From NCBI GenBank assembly GCA_022495995.1, contig JAFEMH010000168.1, positions 682,001-746,000 of the forward strand: 64,000 nt of DNA, in the 5' to 3' direction. Position 1 is the stretch's first letter, and every line of letters begins with the position of its first letter. This document shows, piece by piece, positions 58,275-64,000 of the stretch. The DNA is from Adenophora triphylla var. japonica. Lineage: Eukaryota > Streptophyta > Magnoliopsida > Asterales > Campanulaceae. Under the pieces are notes generated by a model. The model saw only the letters and a program-made list of their open reading frames with translations, was not told the origin of the DNA and searched no databases. The translations under genes and the position numbers were made by a program.

Positions 58275-58975
58275 AAAACATTACATCAGTGTCAGCAGTA
58301 TGATTTCAAAGTGCCAGTTTTATGATTTCAAAGTGCCAGTTTTATGATTTCAAAGTGCCAGAATTATGGTTTCAAAGTGCTAGTTTTATGGTTTGAAAGT
58401 GCCCGTGTTATGGTTTCAAATAGCCAGTGTTATATATAGTGCCAACATTTGCTTATTTTTGCAATTAAATGTGAATGTGCAACTGTTTCGATAGTGCAAG
58501 TGCAAGTAAATGTGACAGTGCAACGGTTTCAAAGTGCTATATTTAGGGTTTCAATAGAGCCAACATTTGCTTATGTTTGCTTATATTTAGGGTTTAAATA
58601 GAGCCAACATTTGCTTATGTTTGCTTATGATTTCAAAGTGTCAGTTTTATGATTTCAAAGTGCCAGTTTTATGATTTCAAAGTGCCAGAATTATGATTTC
58701 AAAATGTCAGTTTTATGATTTCAAAGTGCCAGTCTTAAGGTTTGAAAGTGCCCGTGTTATGGTTTCAAATAGCCAGTGTTATATATAGTGCCAACATTTG
58801 CTTACTTTTGCAATTAAATGTGAATGTGCAACTGTTTCGATAGTGCAAGTGCAAGTAAATGTGACAGTGCAACGGTTTCAAAGTGCCATATTTAGGGTTT
58901 CAATAGAGCCAACATTTGCTTATGTTTGCTTATATTTAGGGTTTAAATAGAGCCAATATTTGCTTATGTTTGCTT
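58275..58975 (+). repeat. Tandem duplication of about 349 bp with GTGCCAGT units
   Basis: Two copies (about 58275-58623 and 58624-58975), each with several TTCAAAGTGCCAG units, a GCCCGTGTTATGG marker (58400 and 58750) and a TATATTTAGGGTTT tail. They lie upstream of the first recognised protease exon. Confidence 0.85.
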
Positions 58976-59294
58976 GTGTTTTCTAAAGTACCAGAGCAAC
59001 TGATTTGAAATCGAAGAACAATATGACTGAAAACAAGTAAAATTATACATTCGTTACACTTCTTGCTCCTCGTTTCTTTGGATTGACCGGTAATAATGTC
59101 GAATAACAAGTAAAAACACGAATGAAAACAGCTCGGAGATGATGAAACTCGGTGGAAATTGATACGCTGCAACAGCTCGGAGATGATGAAAATAGGGAAA
59201 ATCGAATTGAAAGGCACAAATGAGGAAATCAAAAATCAAATACGTCGCGAGAAATTGAATCGGACCGGAAAAGCGTATGAACCGTCCGTTAAAT
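58976..59294. other. Presumed 5' region of the protease gene
   Basis: On the - strand this should hold the promoter and 5' UTR. A duplicated phrase (CAGCTCGGAGATGATGAAA on the + strand near 59128 and 59172) is visible. No convincing start codon was found. Confidence 0.4.
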
Positions 59295-59368
59295 TGAACC
59301 GCGGGCGAAAAACACGTTTTTTGTTAAACAAATATTAACAAAAAACACGTTTTTTACAAGTTTTTGGC
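59295..59368 (-). repeat. MULE right terminal inverted repeat
   Basis: Contains two copies of an AACACGTTTTTT block. On the - strand it aligns with the left end. Confidence 0.65.
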
Positions 59369-59377
59369 TCTGATAAT

Positions 59378-60359
59378 TTAATAATAATATTTTTATTTGT
59401 TCGTTAAACAAATAAAGGTACATATAAATTATTTTAGGAATATATTAAATAATGTGAAATTTATAGGTTGCAACTGATTTATGTAAGACTACAAACAATG
59501 GTTTAATACCCCCTCGGCCCCTCCCCATTTTATCTAACACTTTTTACACTTTTTCTCATCCACCTAATATTTCATCTATCCATTTCATCTACCCCCTACA
59601 ATGGCTAACTTAAATTAAATTTAAACTCCCTCCAACTCATCATTCTATACCCCACCACTTTGAGTGTTTTTTTTTTTTTTTTTCCAAATCAAATGAAACT
59701 TATATCAATTTGTAGGGAAAAAATGATGAATTTTGGTGAATTTTTCTTTTTATTTTTAAATAATTTATTATGAGATAATTGAGCTTAAATAATTGGGTGA
59801 AAAAATGATAAAGTACGGATCAATAAGGCGTTGACACATGGCAGCTTAAAAAAAAAGGGAAAAGGCGAACGCCACACTCGCCATCCCGGGCGGTGTGGCG
59901 CACACGCCCAATTCGCGCCAATGGGACCCTGACATCTGGCGGATTAAAAAAAATAATAATAAATAAATAATACATTCAGTTGGATGAAATCTTTCATCCA
60001 GCAATTTTATTCGACCTACTTTCAATTTGTCATTGCAAGGTTTCATGCGGATGAAATCACTTTCATTCAACATTTCATACTACCATTATTGCTGGTAGTC
60101 TAAGTAATTTATCTTTTATTTTAAGCAAAGTCAATTATTTATGTGGATTTTGAAAAAAAAATTGTATTTAAGGGCCCGCTTTCGCCTACTACTTTCTCAT
60201 CAACTCAAATTTATTTTGATCATAATTGTGTAGATATTCAATTTATCATACGTAATTCTTTAAAAATTATTATTATTTCTTATAAAAGCAAAAGACAATA
60301 AGTGTCAATAATCATACACATCGTATATTCAAAAAAGGATGTCTTACTTTACTTATTAA
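59378..60359. other. Gene-free spacer right of the MULE
   Basis: AT-rich. A GC-rich hairpin (CGCCACACTCGCC paired with GGCGGTGTGGCG) lies near 59870-59900. The phrase near 59385-59460 recurs in diverged form near 60662-60752. No gene is supported. Confidence 0.5.
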
Positions 60360-60438
60360 GGCTCCGTTTGTTTAGCGTAAAACATTTTTTGGAAAAAAAT
60401 ATTTTTCGGAAAACATTTTCCCCCAAACAAACGGAGCC
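60360..60438. mobile_element. Very short Tourist-like MITE (79 bp)
   Basis: GGCTCCGTTTGTTT and AAACAAACGGAGCC ends with TSD TAA (60357-60359 and 60439-60441). It has the same termini as the 1070-bp element at 17606-18675 and is probably an internally deleted relative. Confidence 0.85.
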
Positions 60439-60810
60439 TAAACCTCACCAAGAATTTTGTAATATTCATTTATCCTAACGCAATCTTAAAAACTTTTCAT
60501 TAAAATTCATACATTTGATATTTATTGGTCAAACTTAAGTTGACCATTAAGTAAAATGAAATTATTTTTACTGGATGAAGGTAATAATATAAAGCAATTT
60601 CTGAAGACTTTTGAGAAATTTAAAAATAGAGGAAAACATTATAAAGTAATTATCCATTATTTAATAATAGCATTTTTATTTGTTCATTTAATAAAATTAT
60701 TTTATAGAATACTATTAAATTACTTTATGAATATATTAAATAATGTGAAAGTTATCTTTTTTGAGCAAAGTCAATGATTCTATTCATCCTACCATTTTTC
60801 TTAAAATGTA

Positions 60811-61617
60811 CTCCCTCTGTCCCATTACAAGCCACAAACTTTTCTTTTTGGGCGTCCCATTACAAACCACAAACTTTCTAAAATGGAAAGGAATCTTTAC
60901 TATTCCCTTCACTCATTCTCTCTCCTACATTATTTTAACGTAAAATCTAGGGAGAAACGCGTTTCTCCATAAGTTATGGAGAAACGGGTTACGGGTATCC
61001 AGAACCTTTTGAAAGGATATCCAGAAACTTTTTGTATTGGCCATGACCTTGTCCCATGGTTACTTCGATATCACCTCAAAGGTTCGGATATCCGTAACCC
61101 TTTGAAAGGATATCCGAAAGCTTATGAAAGTGATATCCGAAACCTTCAAATGATATCCGTAAACTTTCAAAATATTTCGATATTCATTTGATGGTTTCTG
61201 ATATACATTTGAAGGTTTCTGATATCCGAAAACCTTCAATAAGCAATTTCGGTCTTGGCCTTGGATTTGGCTTCAAATCTATTTTTTCTCGGATATCCGC
61301 CCAAAGGCTTCGGATATCCGTTTCCAAAGCTTCTGGATATCCAGAACCCTTTGAGACTGATATCCAGAAATTTTCTTTTGGTTATCAAACGTATAGCTTC
61401 TGGCTATTAAAAACGCGTTTCTCCATAGTTATGGAGAAACGCGTTTCTCAGCAGACCTACTCTTATTTTAATACTCACAATACCATTATAATTCACTATT
61501 CCCTCCACTCATTCTCTCTCCTATTTTACTTTTACACTCACAACATTTATATCATTATTTTTTTTCTTATTCTACGTGTCTACAGTAATTTTCCTCCTTA
61601 TAATGGAATGGAGGGAG
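60811..61617. mobile_element. Stowaway MITE carrying a nested 524-bp element
   Basis: CTCCCTCTGTCCCATTA at the left and TAATGGAATGGAGGGAG at the right, TA on both sides. Removing 60939-61462 plus one copy of its target duplication restores a normal interior like that of 32678-32952. Confidence 0.85.
60939..61462. mobile_element. Unclassified 524-bp element with 9-bp TSD, GATATCC repeats and palindromic ends
   Basis: The duplication TTATTTTAA at 60930-60938 and 61463-61471 is 9 bp, as in Mutator-type insertions. Both ends carry GAGAAACGCGTTTCTCCATA followed by TATGGAGAAACG, a palindrome-rich end. The core holds about a dozen copies of GATATCC in varied contexts. There is no coding capacity. 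Confidence 0.7.
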
Positions 61618-61884
61618 TATATTCCCTCCATTCATAAAATAAATAAATATTGCATGTTTAACTTTTTGATAAACTAAATTTGAGTTTGACCACAATTAAT
61701 GACAATATAATAATCAACATGAAATTCTAAAAATTGTATTTGATTCTTTATTAAAAAGTTACTTCTATTAACAATTCTCACAATTTCATGAGAACAATCA
61801 AGTTTGAGTAATTTTGTACGTGGTCAAACTTAATTCAAGGTGGCCAAATATTTAATGGTACGACATTTATTAAGAAGATACTGA
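61618..61884. other. Spacer with a decayed palindrome
   Basis: TTCCCTCCATTCATAAAAT followed by loosely self-complementary sequence (TTTGACCAC against GTGGTCAAA). It may be an old Stowaway. No gene. Confidence 0.4.
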
Positions 61885-62056
61885 GGGGCCGTTTTGTTCG
61901 ATGGAAAAAAAGTGAAGTAATGAAATGGTCAATGGAATTGAATTTCTGAAGGAATTGGAATGGAAAAAAATTGGTCAAATCCCTCCGTTTGATTGGCACG
62001 GAATGGAATGAAATTGTCATTCAATTCCTTGGCAAATCATGTTTGGTTTAAAAATA

Positions 62057-62289
62057 CTACCTCCGTCCCAAAATGTTTGTCCTATTTGACTTTTTTGTTG
62101 AACTTTGACCACAAATTTATGAGAGATTAATCATGTTCATGAAATTCTAAAAGTTGTTGTTGATAATATTATTAATGGTTAATCAATAGGAATTTTTAAA
62201 ATTTCATGAACATAATTAAATTGTCATATATTTGTGGTCAAAGTTCAATAAAAAAGTCAAATGGGACAAACATTTTGGGACGGAGGGAG
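62057..62289. mobile_element. Stowaway MITE, almost fully palindromic
   Basis: CTACCTCCGTCCCAAAATG and CATTTTGGGACGGAGGGAG ends, TA on both sides. The arms continue inverted for most of the 233 bp (TTTGACTTTTTTGTTGAAC against GTTCAATAAAAAAGTCAAA). Confidence 0.9.
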
Positions 62290-62299
62290 TACAAATTAT

Positions 62300-62484
62300 C
62301 AGTGTTCTAAAAGACCCCGCCTAAGGGCGCCTAGGCCCCGCCTAGGCGCTAGGCCCCTCTCCAACGCCTAGTTCTAAGCCCCGCCTAGGTCCCGACTAAT
62401 CCCGACTAATCCCGAATAGTCCTCGCCTAGGCGTTAGGCCCGGCTCCGCCGCCTAGCATCCGCCTAGCGCTTTTTAGAACCTTG
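62300..62484. mobile_element. hAT MITE, GC-rich
   Basis: Ends CAGTGTTCTAAAA and TTTTTAGAACCTTG with an 8-bp TSD CAAATTAT (62292-62299 and 62485-62492). The interior is built of CGCCTAGG-type units. Confidence 0.88.
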
Positions 62485-62540
62485 CAAATTATAGGAATTG
62501 AATGAAAGCATATAAAATGTCCAATTTACCCTTTTTAAAA

Positions 62541-62870
62541 AAATATTTTTTAAGGGGGTGGGAGAGTGGGTGGGGTAAGTAGGGGTATGCAAAATGAGTA
62601 AAAAATATTTTTTTTTCGTTGGGGGTGGAGGGTGGGGTAGGTAGGACTAGGTAAGGGGTATGCAAAATGAATAAAAAATTATTTTTTTTCGTGGGGGGTA
62701 GGGCAGGGACTGGATGGTGGGGGGTAGGCAGGGGTCATTTAAAAAAAAATAATTCGTGGGGGTGGGGGTAGGTGGGGGGTGGGAGTGGGGTGGGGTGGGG
62801 TAGGGCAGGGGCTGAATGGGGGTGGGTATGGGGTAGTGGTGGTTTGGATTTGGGGGTATTTTGGTCAAAA
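62541..62870. repeat. G-rich low-complexity tract
   Basis: Runs of three to six G separated by one to four bases, densest at about 62757-62815. They are able to form G-quadruplexes in single-stranded form. Confidence 0.8.
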
Positions 62871-63000
62871 AAAATTTTTGAATTCCATTGCCAAATGAAT
62901 TGGCCATTCCTCTCATATATGGAGGGAATGGCAAATTCCTTTCATGGAAGAAATTGGTCATTCCAACGAAATGAAGATTTTAAAAAATCTTCAACCAAAC

Positions 63001-63373
63001 TAGGGATGGCCAAATCGGACCGAAATTGAACCGGAATCGGAAAATCGGACCGGACCGGAAAAGCCCGGAACCGGAGCGAACCGGGGAGAAAACCGGAACC
63101 GAATGAACCGGAACCAGGATTAGTGCGGGCCTGTTAAGGGTTACAAAAATGCCAAACGGACCGAAACCGAAACCGTGAATCGGACGAAATTTTCACGTTT
63201 TTCAAAGAACCGGACCGGAAAAGCCCGGAACCGGAGCGAACCGGGGAGAAAACCGGAACCGGACGAACCGGAACCGGGGTTAGTGCGGACCGGTTAAGGG
63301 TTACCATTTGGCCGAACCGGAACCTGCGGTTCAAGGCCCGAAATCGAAACCAGATCGGATTTGATCATCCCTG
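63001..63373. mobile_element. hAT MITE with CCGGAACC repeats
   Basis: Ends TAGGGATGGCCAAATC and GATTTGATCATCCCTG with an 8-bp TSD AACCAAAC (62993-63000 and 63374-63381). The interior holds a duplicated block of GGACCGGAAAAGCCCGGAA type at about 63050 and 63212. Confidence 0.85.
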
Positions 63374-63653
63374 AACCAAACATGCCAAAGGATTTGGGGG
63401 AATAGAATTGGGCATTCCATTTCCCCACTTTACCACCAACCAATCGCCCACTGAGGGTTAACTAGTATTTTTTAAATGGGTCAATAATAAACTTTTTAAA
63501 ATGTATTAGCATATATAAGAATAATTATTTTTTATAAAATTATGATCATACATTTTTGTAAAAGATACTTATCGTAATGCAATCTAAAATGGGTCAATAA
63601 TAAACTTACTATTAACTTCGAATTGATACTTATCCTAATGTGATAGAAATATT

Positions 63654-64000
63654 TGTTAACTTAAAATAATAAGTTTTGATGATGCCAAAATCGTTAAAAC
63701 AGCCCAAATCCAAGCGATGATTACTCCGGCGATTGCAAGGCCTGAAAATAAGAGAAAACACGTAAACTAAGCCGGGGCGGATCCGGCTAAAGGCCCTCCG
63801 GCGTGAGAGTAAGTTCACGGTTTGTATATGAGAAAACAAATGGACAGAGTTTTCCCAATGTAAAAAGTAACGTACCAAATAATGAGCCATGGGGCTTGTA
63901 TTTATAGGAATGGATTGATAGAATCCATGTTGGAGTGAACTTGTAAAGAGATAAGATATAATCCTAAGAGAATTATATCTGTTAAGGAGTCATTGTTTGA
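63654..64000 (-). mobile_element. LTR running out of the window
   Basis: Read on the - strand, a TATAAATA box (63899-63906) is followed by ACTCTCACGCCGGAGGG and an end at TTAACA (63654). The same order of motifs occurs near the end of the solo LTR at 30093-31020, so this is probably a related LTR, cut at the window edge. Confidence 0.55.

Larger units (their letters stand above)
47394..59368. mobile_element. 12-kb Mutator-like element with transposase, Ulp1-like protease and XS-type zinc finger ORFs
   Basis: A perfect 9-bp direct repeat TCTGATAAT at 47385-47393 and 59369-59377 brackets the unit. The ends are diverged inverted repeats of about 70 bp. The left GAAAAAATGTGTTTTTGG (from about 47432) corresponds on the opposite strand to CAAAAAACGTGTTTTTCG near the right end, followed on both sides by a CCCG/GGTT block. 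Inside are a FAR1/MULE/SWIM transposase (+), two XS-type zinc finger frames (-), an Ulp1-like protease gene (-), and long GTGCCAGT repeat arrays. Ulp-like genes carried by plant MULEs are known in the KAONASHI group. The XS-finger frames are not something I know from that group. All gene types carry lesions. Confidence 0.85.
61885..63449. mobile_element. Composite small transposon containing three nested elements
   Basis: Left end GGGGCCGTTTTGTTCGATGG and right end CCACCAACCAATCGCCC are loosely inverted. ACTGA flanks both sides (61880-61884 and 63450-63454). The unit contains a Stowaway (62057-62289), a hAT MITE (62300-62484), a G-rich core and another hAT MITE (63001-63373). The superfamily of the outer element is uncertain. 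Confidence 0.5.

Overview
The window is nuclear DNA from a flowering plant, most likely a eudicot; the species cannot be named from sequence alone. The evidence is short GT-AG introns in full-length plant-type ABCB transporter genes, Ty1/copia LTR retrotransposons primed by initiator-Met tRNA, many Stowaway and Tourist MITEs, hAT MITEs, a Helitron-like element and a FAR1-type Mutator-like element (MULE).

Layout. From 1 to 46.6 kb lies a tandem array of ABCB15-like full transporters on the + strand. It holds an exon-5 relic (200-481), an intact gene A (3255-16079, 7 exons, 1249 codons plus stop), a 3' relic (17106-17416), a heavily invaded pseudogene B (18944-31395) and an intact gene C (42183-46572, 7 exons, 1255 codons plus stop). 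A and C encode the TMD1-NBD1-TMD2-NBD2 layout of plasma-membrane ABC exporters. The array is riddled with insertions. A non-autonomous LTR element (487-2254) sits at the first relic. A copia with apparently identical LTRs (7094-13567) sits in intron 5 of gene A. Pseudogene B holds a Helitron candidate, many Stowaway MITEs, a TRIM-like element, a gag-like non-autonomous LTR element and a solo LTR. A three-LTR copia tandem (33103-41420) lies between B and C.

From 47394 to 59368 there is one 12-kb MULE with a perfect 9-bp target-site duplication (TCTGATAAT). It carries a FAR1/MULE/SWIM transposase on the + strand, an Ulp1-like cysteine protease gene on the - strand, and two - strand reading frames resembling the XS-type zinc finger of SGS3/IDN2/FDM proteins of RNA silencing. 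Its introns and spacers are filled with degenerate copies of a roughly 22-bp repeat containing GTGCCAGT, including inverted blocks able to form hairpins. The three kinds of gene carry disabling TGA codons, so this copy is probably defective but recognisable. It is the most interesting object in the window.

From 59.4 to 64 kb is gene-free DNA made of nested small transposons: a 79-bp Tourist, a Stowaway containing an unusual GATATCC-rich element with a 9-bp TSD, and a composite containing a Stowaway and two hAT MITEs. It ends in an LTR cut by the window edge. No tRNA, rRNA or CRISPR was seen.
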